Shown here in pieces: positions 6,861 to 14,088 of a stretch of DNA of 25,833 nt (position 1 is the stretch's first letter; every line of letters starts with the position of its first letter). Origin of the DNA: CAZJGF01 sp964545665 (GTDB lineage: Bacteria > Chloroflexota > Dehalococcoidia > GIF9 > AB-539-J10); contig CAZJGF010000008.1 of the NCBI GenBank assembly GCA_964545665.1, positions 1 through 25,833 of the forward strand, read 5' to 3'. The notes beneath the pieces were generated by a model, which saw only the letters and a list, made by a program, of their open reading frames with translations, was not told the origin of the DNA and ran no database searches. The position numbers and the translations under genes were made by a program.

Positions 6861-8426
6861 CTAACCTAGGATTCTCTCTACCTCTTCCATATCCGATTCC
6901 ATAACATAAGGGATACCAGTGACATCGGCTGCTTCTCGTGTCAAAGCGACAAGGTCACTTCTATTTACGAAATTGAGAGTGAATTTGCGCCCGCCAGCCA
7001 TGAGTTGGCGCAGGCCTGTAGCAAGTCTATCGTAATAAGTATAGACAGCTATGGCAGACGGGGGGATTCTTTCAAAATCGGCTCCATATTTTTCCTTAAG
7101 CTTGGCTGCCCCAATGAAAGTCCGGAAAAGGGCTTCGCGGTACTCGCTGCCTTCGCCATGTTTCTTCTTAAGAAGATGCTCCTGAGTCTTTCCCACCATG
7201 GCTGCCGAGAGGGTGGACCTGCCCATACATACTGCCTTGACATAAGGAGCTCCTAAGGCTAGTGCCTTAAAAATATGATCTTCCAGGGCGATTCCTCCAG
7301 CTATGGCACAGCTGGGGATGAAGGCTCCTTTTTTGTCAAGCCTGCTAAGAAATCTGTAAAGAAGGCTTTCGAGATAAACGGTGGGGATTCCCCATTCGTT
7401 CATCATTCTCCATGGACTCATTCCTGTCCCACCACCAGCGCCATCCACAGTAAGAAGGTCTACCTTAGCTTCGGAGGCGAATTTCACCGCTCGGGCTAGA
7501 TCTGCCGGTCTATAGGCACCTGTCTTAAGGGTAATATACTCAGCGCCCGTTCTTCTTAGTCTTTCCACTGTGTCCAAGAATACCTCTTCGTCTACCATCC
7601 CCAGCCGGGAGTGGCGTTCAAATTCTCGTACTCCCCCGGCTTTGCAAGCTTCTTGAGTCACAGGATCTTCAGGGTCGGGAATAACGATATATTCTCTTCG
7701 TTTAAGTTCGAGTGCCCTTTCTAGAGTGGGCAACTTGACTTCCCCACCGATGGATTTAGCACCTTGCCCCCACTTTATTTCAATGCCCTCAACTCCAAGT
7801 TTCTCTATGGCATATTCAGGCACGCCAAGTCGAGCATCCTCCACATTCGCCTGAACCAGCATCATCCCATAGCCTTCATACCAGTCCTTATATACCTGTA
7901 CTCTTCTTTCCAGCTCAGGAGATTTTACAATCTTTCCATTCCTAAATTCTGCATTGTGATCCATGCCACCGACATTTTCCCCGCAGACAATCGTGGCTCC
8001 GCAGATGGCAATTCCGATAGCAGCACCCTCCCAGTTCACCCTGGCTATTTCGGTGGAGCCCAGAGCACCAGTGAAGAAGGGGACTTTCATCTTTATCCTG
8101 TGTTCATTAGCTCCTATCTCGGTGGAGATGTCAACTGCTGGGAAAAGAGCCTTATCTGAATCCGGTTCAACACCAACTGCCCCAACACAGCTTCCCTGGA
8201 TATTGAAGTGAGAGAAATCGACAGGATAGTCTTTCTCTGCTCCAGCAATAACTTTGCCAAAGGGCTGGGGGTAGAGCATCTCCCGTCCCCTAAGGGCTGA
8301 TCTCCCTATCTCACAAAGTCCGGGACAGCCATCTTCACAGACTACACATAATCCCGAGCTCGGTGAAGGCGTTACCCTGTTTCTAGTGGCAGTGGCGGGA
8401 CTTGCATTTGGCTTACTTAAAGACAT
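6861..8426 (-). CDS. FMN-binding glutamate synthase-like protein with N-terminal Cys motif
   Basis: A 521-residue stand-alone homologue of the glutamate synthase FMN/synthase domain, a TIM barrel. Visible motifs include IEIKWGQGAKSIGGEVKLP, ITLKTGAYRPADLARAVKFA, and the FMN/phosphate region VDGAGGGTGMSP followed by CAIAGGIALEDHIFKALALGAPYVKAVCMGR. It lacks the glutaminase domain and the beta subunit of full GltBD. A compact cysteine set (C27, C30, C34, C38; CxxC-x3-C-x3-C) precedes the barrel and could bind an Fe-S cluster. SD AAGGAG precedes ATG 8426. It is downstream of gdhA and just upstream of acpS. The reaction is unproven, but ammonia- or ferredoxin-linked glutamate formation is possible. 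Confidence 0.88.
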   Translation of the reverse strand: MSLSKPNASPATATRNRVTPSPSSGLCVVCEDGCPGLCEIGRSALRGREMLYPQPFGKVIAGAEKDYPVDFSHFNIQGSCVGAVGVEPDSDKALFPAVDISTEIGANEHRIKMKVPFFTGALGSTEIARVNWEGAAIGIAICGATIVCGENVGGMDHNAEFRNGKIVKSPELERRVQVYKDWYEGYGMMLVQANVEDARLGVPEYAIEKLGVEGIEIKWGQGAKSIGGEVKLPTLERALELKRREYIVIPDPEDPVTQEACKAGGVREFERHSRLGMVDEEVFLDTVERLRRTGAEYITLKTGAYRPADLARAVKFASEAKVDLLTVDGAGGGTGMSPWRMMNEWGIPTVYLESLLYRFLSRLDKKGAFIPSCAIAGGIALEDHIFKALALGAPYVKAVCMGRSTLSAAMVGKTQEHLLKKKHGEGSEYREALFRTFIGAAKLKEKYGADFERIPPSAIAVYTYYDRLATGLRQLMAGGRKFTLNFVNRSDLVALTREAADVTGIPYVMESDMEEVERILG

Positions 8427-8577
8427 TCTTCATCTCCTTATATTTCTATTCTAAGCTGATTGCCCTAAGTATCTTCGGTATACCCTTTTACCGGTTTTCT
8501 GTTGCTCACATAGAAGTCAAGGATAGCCCCATTTGTTTCATCTCAGTCCTCTTTCTTGAAGGTTGTATTTAGTGTGG

Positions 8578-9831
8578 CTAGGGGTATATTCCCCTAATGG
8601 ACATTGCAGATACTAGTCGCCTTATTGCCAAAATATGGGCAGCGTTTCTCATGTCTGTTTTCTCAGCCTTGCTAATGTCCAGCACTTCTGCAAACGCATT
8701 AGTCATTATTTTCTCTAGCTTACTGTTTATTTCTTCCTCATCCCAGAAGAAAGATTCTATGTTCTGCACCCACTCAAAGTACGATACGATTACTCCCCCA
8801 GTGTTGGCTAATACGTCTGGGATAACGAGCACTCCGTTATGGTAGAGAATCTCGTCTGCTTCAGGGGTAGTTGGCCCGTTAGCGCCCTCCACCAGAATCC
8901 TCGCCTTTACTTGTGCTGCATTGGAGGCAGTTATCTGACATTCTATGGCTGCCGGTATCAGGATGTCACATGGTAGCGCTAATAGCTCGGCATTGGTCAC
9001 AGTTTCCGCATCATTGAAAGCGACTACCGAACCTGTTTGCTTTTTGTAATCGAGCAAGCCTTGTATGTCCAGGCCTTTCGGGTTGTAAACCCCGCCTTTG
9101 GAATCGCTTACTGCTATGACTCGGCACCCTTTGGTGGCCAGCACCTTGGCTGCTGTGCTGCCCACATTGCCAAAACCCTGAACTGCTACTGTGGCTCCCT
9201 CGAGGCTTATGCCCTTTTGCTTGGCTGCTAGATTAGCACTGATCATGCAACCACGGCCGGTAGCCTCAAATCTTCCCTTACTACCGCCTATTTCGATAGG
9301 CTTGCCTGTGACTACTGCTGGAATAGAATAGCCCTTCGTCATGCTGTACGTATCCATAATCCATGCCATGATTTGAGGGTTTGTGCCCACATCAGGAGCC
9401 GGGATATCGCTTTCAGGGCCTATCAAGATTGAGATCTCCGCGGCGTAACGCCGGGTCAATCTCTCCAACTCAGTTTGGGACATCAGCTTTGGATTGCAAA
9501 TAACAGCTCCCTTGGCACCGCCATAGGGTATATTGGCCACTGCGGCCTTCAGTGTCATCCAGACTGCCAAAGCCCTCGTTTCATCGAGAGTAACATCCGG
9601 GTGGTAACGGATTCCGCCTTTGGTTGGTCCGCGGGTATCGTTATGCTGAATCCTGAAACCAGTGAACAGTTTTACCGTCCCATCATCCATTTTTACCGGG
9701 AAATTGACTATTAGCTCGCGCTCGCACCTTTCCAGCCGTAAACGATACACATCTTCAACATTCAGCCGGTCACAGACGGCGTCGATTTGACTCACTGCCA
9801 TTTCAAAAGGATTCATTGTTTCCGTGCTCAC
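8578..9831 (-). CDS. gdhA: Glutamate dehydrogenase
   Basis: Catalyses reversible oxidative deamination of glutamate to 2-oxoglutarate. The 417-residue length fits the hexameric bacterial/archaeal class. The substrate domain shows TRGPTKGGIRYHPDV, then LKAAVANIPYGGAKGAV with the catalytic-region Lys, and the GPESDIPAPDVGTN motif. The NAD(P)-binding fold has VAVQGFGNVGSTAA. The C-terminal segment VEGANGPTTPEAD and LANTGGVIVSYFEWVQN is typical. I chose GTG 9831, with GTGAGG about 8-12 bases upstream. ATG 9816 is an alternative. It is transcribed divergently from the threonine-synthase-like gene. Confidence 0.96.
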   Translation of the reverse strand: MSTETMNPFEMAVSQIDAVCDRLNVEDVYRLRLERCERELIVNFPVKMDDGTVKLFTGFRIQHNDTRGPTKGGIRYHPDVTLDETRALAVWMTLKAAVANIPYGGAKGAVICNPKLMSQTELERLTRRYAAEISILIGPESDIPAPDVGTNPQIMAWIMDTYSMTKGYSIPAVVTGKPIEIGGSKGRFEATGRGCMISANLAAKQKGISLEGATVAVQGFGNVGSTAAKVLATKGCRVIAVSDSKGGVYNPKGLDIQGLLDYKKQTGSVVAFNDAETVTNAELLALPCDILIPAAIECQITASNAAQVKARILVEGANGPTTPEADEILYHNGVLVIPDVLANTGGVIVSYFEWVQNIESFFWDEEEINSKLEKIMTNAFAEVLDISKAEKTDMRNAAHILAIRRLVSAMSIRGIYP

Positions 9832-9868
9832 ACCAGGGGCCTCACCAGCTTTAATCCAAATATCGCTA

Positions 9869-9897
9869 ATTGTGTCATGTTTTTAAGAAGTTATCAA
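9869..9897 (-). promoter_or_regulatory. Candidate gdhA promoter
   Basis: On the - strand, TTGATA (9892-9897) and CACAAT (9869-9874) are separated by exactly 17 bases, with TGA directly before the -10. The -10 matches the consensus at four of six bases. Initiation would leave a leader of about 30 bases before GTG 9831. Confidence 0.45.
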
Positions 9898-9923
9898 TAC
9901 AGCAAAGTCTTCTTGTTCTGGAA

Positions 9924-9952
9924 TTGTGGTAAGTAGCACCAATACTTATAAT
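9924..9952 (+). promoter_or_regulatory. Promoter for the threonine-synthase-like gene
   Basis: TTGTGG (9924-9929), a 17-base spacer, then a perfect TATAAT (9947-9952). Predicted initiation near 9959 is downstream of an in-frame GTG at 9926, which excludes that start and supports the ATG at 9977. Confidence 0.6.
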
Positions 9953-9976
9953 AGGCATCTGCGAGGTGAGCAGATG

Positions 9977-11101
9977 ATGCCTTACAGAATAGTGTGCCAG
10001 AAATGTGGCAAAACATTGCCGAAGGACAAGTGGTATTGGCAAGATGACTGCGGTGGAGCACTCGATCTTTTCTTTGACTTTGAAGAAAAGAGGTTTCAGG
10101 AGTTAGTGGACGTTAAACAGCAGGGCATCAGGAGATATGCTCAATTTCTTCCGGTACAAGATCTCCCTTTTATGCATGTGGGGTGGACGCCGATAGCCTC
10201 TAGGGTCATAGCCGGAGTAGAGGTTAATTTCAAGCTCGAGTATCTGAGTATGGGAGGCTCTTTCAAGGATAGGGGAGCTTATGTTAGCGTGGCAAAAGCT
10301 AGAGAACTGGGAGCCAAAAGTGTGCTTGTGGATTCCTCGGGTAACTCCGGCATTGGTTTCGCGCTAATGGGTTTGGCTTCTGGTGGTGTTGATGTCCATG
10401 TATTCGTTCCAAGCAATGCTCCCGAAGGAAAGAAGCAGTTACTCAGGCTTCTAGAAGCGGATGTTCATGAGATTGATGGCGATAGGATGCAGGTTAACAA
10501 GGCAGCTCTGGAAGCTGAAGGAGAATCAGTTTATGTTGGTCACTGGTGGAACCCTTATTTCATCGAAGGTGTGAAGACTATGGCTTATGAGGCTCAGGAG
10601 CAGATTGTTGACGTTGATTTTGTAGTGGCCCCTGTCGGGAGTGGAACGCTTCTACTTGGTTTGTATAAGGGATACGAAGAACTCAGGAGCCTCGGGGCTT
10701 TAAGAAAAATGCCGAAGATGGTTGCGGTTCAAGCTTGTGGCTATGCTCGAGTATGCGAGGACCTTGGTGTCTGGAAGGACTGTGTAGGCCAATCGAAACT
10801 TGCTGAGGGCATCGCTATATTGGAACCCCCAAGGAGAGGGCAAATAGTGAAGGCTATAAAGAGCACGGGGGGGCATTGCGTTATTGTTGATGATGAGGAG
10901 ATAGGACTTTCTTTAACAGAATTGAGAAGGTTTGGGTTCATCGTTGAGCCTACCAGTGCCGCAGCCTACGCGGCTTTGAGGAAATCTATGGAGATGGGTT
11001 TGGTTAAGCCTGGTAATAGAGTTTTATTGCCGTTAACCGGTTCCGGTTTGAAAATGATTGATGAGCTTGTTGAACTGAGAAAAGGACAGAGTCTCCGCTA
11101 A
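9977..11101 (+). CDS. Threonine synthase-like PLP enzyme
   Basis: A 374-residue fold-type II PLP enzyme related to threonine synthase, which converts O-phosphohomoserine to threonine. The N-terminal zinc-ribbon-like segment has C7-x2-C10 and C25 (DCGG), one cysteine short of the usual four. The PLP lysine is in GGSFKDRGA (K97). SSGNSGIGFALMGLASG binds the PLP region, and the phosphate loop is VGSGTLLLGL. LTGSGLK near the end matches the family. GAGGTGA at 9963-9969 supports ATG 9977. The adjacent ATG 9974 is also possible. A role in threonine synthesis is likely, but related enzymes use other substrates. Confidence 0.85.
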   Translation: MPYRIVCQKCGKTLPKDKWYWQDDCGGALDLFFDFEEKRFQELVDVKQQGIRRYAQFLPVQDLPFMHVGWTPIASRVIAGVEVNFKLEYLSMGGSFKDRGAYVSVAKARELGAKSVLVDSSGNSGIGFALMGLASGGVDVHVFVPSNAPEGKKQLLRLLEADVHEIDGDRMQVNKAALEAEGESVYVGHWWNPYFIEGVKTMAYEAQEQIVDVDFVVAPVGSGTLLLGLYKGYEELRSLGALRKMPKMVAVQACGYARVCEDLGVWKDCVGQSKLAEGIAILEPPRRGQIVKAIKSTGGHCVIVDDEEIGLSLTELRRFGFIVEPTSAAAYAALRKSMEMGLVKPGNRVLLPLTGSGLKMIDELVELRKGQSLR

Positions 11102-11124
11102 GGGTGGGCCAAAATGCCTACCCT
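11101..11124 (+). terminator. Hairpin after the threonine-synthase-like gene
   Basis: AGGGTGGGC (11101-11109) pairs with GCCTACCCT (11116-11124) through nine pairs, one of them G-U, around a six-base loop. It starts at the stop codon. No U-tract follows, so intrinsic termination is uncertain. Confidence 0.4.
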
Positions 11125-11176
11125 CTGGCGGACAAGGAATCGAGCGACCCTATGGAATAAGGAAGCCCATGAATTA

Positions 11177-11194
11177 CCAGAGCGACTGCTCTGG
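11177..11194. terminator. Perfect tetraloop hairpin between convergent genes
   Basis: CCAGAGC and GCTCTGG pair perfectly over seven bases with loop GACT. It sits between the convergent threonine-synthase-like and PPC genes. No T-run follows on either side, so it may block 3' degradation or act with a factor. The rest of 11125-11270 shows no gene. Confidence 0.35.
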
Positions 11195-11270
11195 AACCCT
11201 AGCTCAGCTAGCTGCAAGGAAGATCAACTTGTTTCTAAGCATTGGGTTTAAGATTTGAGCCCCTGGCAGT

Positions 11271-11693
11271 TCACTCTAGGGACATTGCTACAGCGCCTAT
11301 GGTCTCGTCGAATCTTCTCGTAATTCTTATGTCCGTTTTAAGCAAGACCACTTCGATTAACATTTCAACCTCGGCCTTAATTAAATGGCCTCCTATAACA
11401 CTTTTATCTTCGCCTCCCAAAGCGGCGTGCATGTGGAGATCGTATTTTCCTTCTTGATTTGAGATGTGGCCTGTCAAGGAAATCAACCCGTAGGGCTTGG
11501 CAAATTCGTGACGTGTATAGTCTCCTTCATCTTTACTGAAGTAACCTAGTCGGAAGTTCTTTAGCTGACCCATGCCACACAAGATTACTGCTGTCTCGAT
11601 CCCGTGTTTTCGGCATACCTCCTCTAAATCTTGATGGAGATCACCCGTGAACAACCTGACAAAAATCAAGTTGTCCTTCTCTTTGCTTTGCAT
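11271..11693 (-). CDS. PPC-domain (DUF296) protein
   Basis: A 140-residue single-domain protein of the PPC family (plants and prokaryotes conserved; PD1-like). Family features are the N-terminal RLFTGDLHQDLEEVCRKHGI, GMGQLKNFRLGYF, and the metal-site histidines H87 and H89 in DLHMHAALG and H103 in GGHL. Members form trimers, and some plant homologues bind AT-rich DNA. The bacterial function is not established. AGGAGGT lies upstream of ATG 11693. It is convergent with the preceding gene and divergent from the YggS gene. Confidence 0.85.
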   Translation of the reverse strand: MQSKEKDNLIFVRLFTGDLHQDLEEVCRKHGIETAVILCGMGQLKNFRLGYFSKDEGDYTRHEFAKPYGLISLTGHISNQEGKYDLHMHAALGGEDKSVIGGHLIKAEVEMLIEVVLLKTDIRITRRFDETIGAVAMSLE

Positions 11694-11801
11694 TTCTGTG
11701 TACCTCCTGTCTTTCGGGCTTGTTGGCAGTTTAGCACTTCAGCTCTCCTTCTGTCTTGGTGGAAAGTCTCTAATTCCACATACCATGGATAGGGTGGAGG
11801 G

Positions 11802-11810
11802 TGCTATACT
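11802..11810 (+). promoter_or_regulatory. Extended -10 promoter for the YggS gene
   Basis: TGCTATACT, a TGn-extended -10 with no recognisable -35. Initiation near 11817 would leave about 22 bases before GTG 11839, enough for the GGAGGG ribosome site. The identical nonamer recurs at 13449 and 19670. Confidence 0.5.
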
Positions 11811-11838
11811 TGATGGGTGATTTGAGTGGAGGGTACTA

Positions 11839-12507
11839 GTGATCAAGCACAATGTTCAAGAGATATTGGCTGAGCTGCCAGATGGTGTTGAGCTGGTAGC
11901 AGCGGCAAAGACGAGAACACCAGAGGAGATTTTGGAGGTGGTTGGGGCTGGGGTGGAAATCATAGGGGAAAACTATGTTCAAGAAGCGAAGAGAGCATAT
12001 GAAATAGTGGGAAAGAAAGCAAAATGGCATTTCATTGGAACGCTTCAGAAGCACAACGTAAGAAGAAAGATGGTAGAAGTATTTGACATGATAGAGACCG
12101 TTGATTCTTGGGAAATAGCGAGGGAAATTGATAAGAGATGTGCCCAAATTGGCAAAATGATGCCAATACTGATTGAGATAAACAGCGGCAGGGAAAAGCA
12201 AAAATCGGGAGTGCTGCCCGAGGATGCTGAAGAGTTAATAAGGGAAGTCTCGGCTCTCAAAAATGTGAAAATAATGGGACTGATGACTATGGGGCCTAGG
12301 TTTGGGAACACTGAAGATTCGAGGCCTTATTTTGTGGTGACAAGAACGATATTCGAAAGGATCAAGCAACTTGATTTGCCTAATGTGGAGATGAGATATC
12401 TTTCCATGGGGATGACAAATTCTTACAGAATCGCTGTGGAGGAAGGGGCAAACGTAATCAGGATAGGGACCAAGATATTCGGGGAAAGAGATTATGGGGG
12501 CTCGTAA
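11839..12507 (+). CDS. YggS-family PLP-homeostasis protein
   Basis: A 222-residue monomeric PLP-binding barrel protein (PLPBP/YggS), which buffers free pyridoxal phosphate. The PLP lysine is K24 in LVAAAKTRTPEEI. The family segments GENYVQEAKRAYE, WHFIGTLQKHNVRR, LIEINSGREKQKSG, GLMTMGP, YLSMGMTNSY and VIRIGTKIFGERDY are all present. The N-terminus before the PLP lysine is shorter than usual. The GTG start follows GGAGGG about six bases upstream. Its stop lies one base from the stop of the convergent MBL gene. Confidence 0.93.
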   Translation: MIKHNVQEILAELPDGVELVAAAKTRTPEEILEVVGAGVEIIGENYVQEAKRAYEIVGKKAKWHFIGTLQKHNVRRKMVEVFDMIETVDSWEIAREIDKRCAQIGKMMPILIEINSGREKQKSGVLPEDAEELIREVSALKNVKIMGLMTMGPRFGNTEDSRPYFVVTRTIFERIKQLDLPNVEMRYLSMGMTNSYRIAVEEGANVIRIGTKIFGERDYGGS

Positions 12508-12508
12508 G

Positions 12509-13153
12509 TTATGGTTCAATCACCAATCCGGCTCCACATTCTGAAGCTTTACCCCGGAATGAATCTAATATCTCCTTCTTATACTGGGTGCAGTGACAGG
12601 GGAAAATTAGGGATAAGCCCTCGAAAGCCTTAAAGTCATGAAATCCGTGGAATCCGCCAGCAATTCCGTAGACGTTGCCCAACTTTGAAGCAGCCTCTAG
12701 TATGTCTCTCATCCTGGGATGGGCACATCCGGTCACCACAAATATCCCCTTTTCTGTCCTGAGCGCCAAAGACTGTTCTATGCCTTCAAGTTCGCCGGTA
12801 GAAAAGACGTTTTCACAAATTTGAACGGAATCTTTGCCAACGAGGGTTACCTTTCTACCTGGAAATGCGCTCCTAAACGAGCTTGGGAGGTAAAGCTCGG
12901 CAGTCTTATTCCGGTTGAGAATTTCGGAAAGCCCTCCAGTATGATCATAATGAGCGTGTGAGATTACGATTATCCCTATATTCTCCGGGTGGATGTCTAA
13001 TTTACTCATGTTGCGTAATAATGTCGGACTGTCGGCTCCGGTGTCGAACAAGAGGGGTGGTATCTTCCCGCTCTCTACGAGGGCGGAAAATCCCCAACCT
13101 GCTCCTAACCCCTCCTTCTTCACTTCATTGTCGTAGATAACTGTGACTTTCAC
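12509..13153 (-). CDS. Metallo-beta-lactamase fold hydrolase (MJ0301/dihydropterin-type)
   Basis: A 214-residue MBL-fold protein. The metal motif SHAHYDHTGG gives H66, H68, D70 and H71. Further motifs GCAHPRM, GGFHGF and FPCHCTQYK match the family often annotated as 7,8-dihydropterin-6-methyl-4-(beta-D-ribofuranosyl)-aminobenzene-5'-phosphate synthase. The substrate here is unknown. I chose GTG 13153 because AAGGAGG sits five bases upstream and the N-terminus MKVTVIYDNEV matches the family. The longer in-frame start at 13279 gives an implausible basic leader. GTG overlaps the stop of the upstream Cys-rich gene (GTGA), so translation is coupled. Confidence 0.87.
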   Translation of the reverse strand: MKVTVIYDNEVKKEGLGAGWGFSALVESGKIPPLLFDTGADSPTLLRNMSKLDIHPENIGIIVISHAHYDHTGGLSEILNRNKTAELYLPSSFRSAFPGRKVTLVGKDSVQICENVFSTGELEGIEQSLALRTEKGIFVVTGCAHPRMRDILEAASKLGNVYGIAGGFHGFHDFKAFEGLSLIFPCHCTQYKKEILDSFRGKASECGAGLVIEP

Positions 13154-13368
13154 TCCATCCTCCTTATTGCGATGCATTTTGTCGGCTCTTTCTGAGAGAG
13201 GACTGGCCACCAGAAATGCTGGTGGCAGAGACCAACTGGGTCTTGCCAAGCTTCGTAGATGCAATCTTGTGCCGGACATTCAACTCTAATACTTGTGTGA
13301 ATGCCGTTGACGATTCCTTCCCAGGAGAGTCCGGTCTTGGATTCCTCAATGAAACATCTACAGCTCAT
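13150..13368 (-). CDS. Small Cys/His-rich protein coupled to the MBL hydrolase
   Basis: A 72-residue protein I do not recognise. It contains six cysteines (3, 5, 31, 36, 48, 65) and a CHQHF motif with H49 and H51, suggesting metal or redox chemistry. It lacks a signal peptide or membrane helix. ATG 13368 is preceded by GGAGG with five-base spacing. The stop TGA overlaps the downstream MBL start as GTGA, strong evidence that both are translated from one message. The function may be linked to the hydrolase; this is inference. Confidence 0.7.
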   Translation of the reverse strand: MSCRCFIEESKTGLSWEGIVNGIHTSIRVECPAQDCIYEAWQDPVGLCHQHFWWPVLSQKEPTKCIAIRRME

Positions 13369-13448
13369 CCCGCCCTCCATTTTATCAGGCCAAATTCAGC
13401 TTAGCTAATACTGAGACTTCTATCAAAATAACGAGCTGTCTAAAGCTA

Positions 13449-13457
13449 TGCTATACT
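13449..13457 (+). promoter_or_regulatory. Extended -10 promoter for the DedA-like gene
   Basis: TGCTATACT with no -35 match. Only ten bases separate it from ATG 13468, so the transcript would have a leader of about 3-4 bases and no Shine-Dalgarno sequence. Confidence 0.5.
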
Positions 13458-13467
13458 CTTGGATGAA

Positions 13468-14058
13468 ATGGCTCTTGCCTCAAAAATCCAGCTCTTCAGA
13501 GATAAGGTTGTAAGCCGCAAGTCTTTCCAGATATCAGTTTTCGTCTTCATCCTCGCTTTGTCCACGGTGCTTTTCCTTCTTGCTCGTTCTCGTCTGGATT
13601 TGGAGAGCTTTCTAGCTTACGGCTACTCTGGAGTCCTGTTAATAAACCTTGTTTGCTGTGCCACTATTCTTTTTCCTATTCCAGGGGAGGCGGTTAATAT
13701 TGCGGCAGGAGCCAGCTTAAATCCATTACTGGTGGGGATGGTAGCTACGGTAGGTGCGACCATAGGGGAACCAACCAGCTACTTGGTTGGCTATCTCGGC
13801 AGGAAGATAATTCCCGGGGGATATTTAGAAAAACATGAGCAGGCTGAATACTGGATGAAGAAGTATGGCAGTTTTGCCATCTTCCTTTTCGCCCTTCTAC
13901 CAATACTTATTTTTGATCTTATCGGGATTGTTGCTGGCTCAGCCAGGTTTCCTCTATGGAAGTTTGTTCTTGCCTGTTTTGCTGGCCGGCTGCTCAGGTG
14001 TCTCACTGAGGCTTACTTGGGATATGGACTATTTGGCTTCTTGCCTCAATTATGGTGA
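13468..14058 (+). CDS. DedA/VTT-domain (SNARE-associated) membrane protein
   Basis: A 196-residue integral membrane protein with about five hydrophobic segments. The VTT signature is present: FPIPGEAVNIAAGASLNPLLVGMVATVGATIGEPTSYLVGYLGRKI, followed by FALLPILIFDLIGIVAGSARFPLWKF. Family members act as lipid flippases or in membrane homeostasis. The likely start is ATG 13468; a TTG at 13459 is in frame. There is no ribosome binding site and the promoter -10 is only ten bases away, so a leaderless mRNA is likely. It is divergent from the Cys-rich/MBL pair. Confidence 0.88.
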   Translation: MALASKIQLFRDKVVSRKSFQISVFVFILALSTVLFLLARSRLDLESFLAYGYSGVLLINLVCCATILFPIPGEAVNIAAGASLNPLLVGMVATVGATIGEPTSYLVGYLGRKIIPGGYLEKHEQAEYWMKKYGSFAIFLFALLPILIFDLIGIVAGSARFPLWKFVLACFAGRLLRCLTEAYLGYGLFGFLPQLW

Positions 14059-14081
14059 CTCAGGGTTGCAGGGTGAGTCAC
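14055..14081. terminator. Hairpin between convergent DedA and radical SAM genes
   Basis: GTGACTCA (14055-14062) and TGAGTCAC (14074-14081) form a perfect eight-base stem around an 11-base loop. It contains the DedA stop codon and is followed by TCCTTTCC. A shared terminator for both convergent genes is plausible, but the T-tract is weak. Confidence 0.45.
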
Positions 14082-14088
14082 TCCTTTC

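Noticed and set aside
9926..9976. GTG start extending the threonine-synthase-like protein
   Set aside because: It lies in the promoter, upstream of the predicted initiation site.
13154..13279. Long N-terminal extension of the MBL protein
   Set aside because: It is out of frame with the real Cys-rich gene on the same strand, lacks a ribosome site and has no family match.
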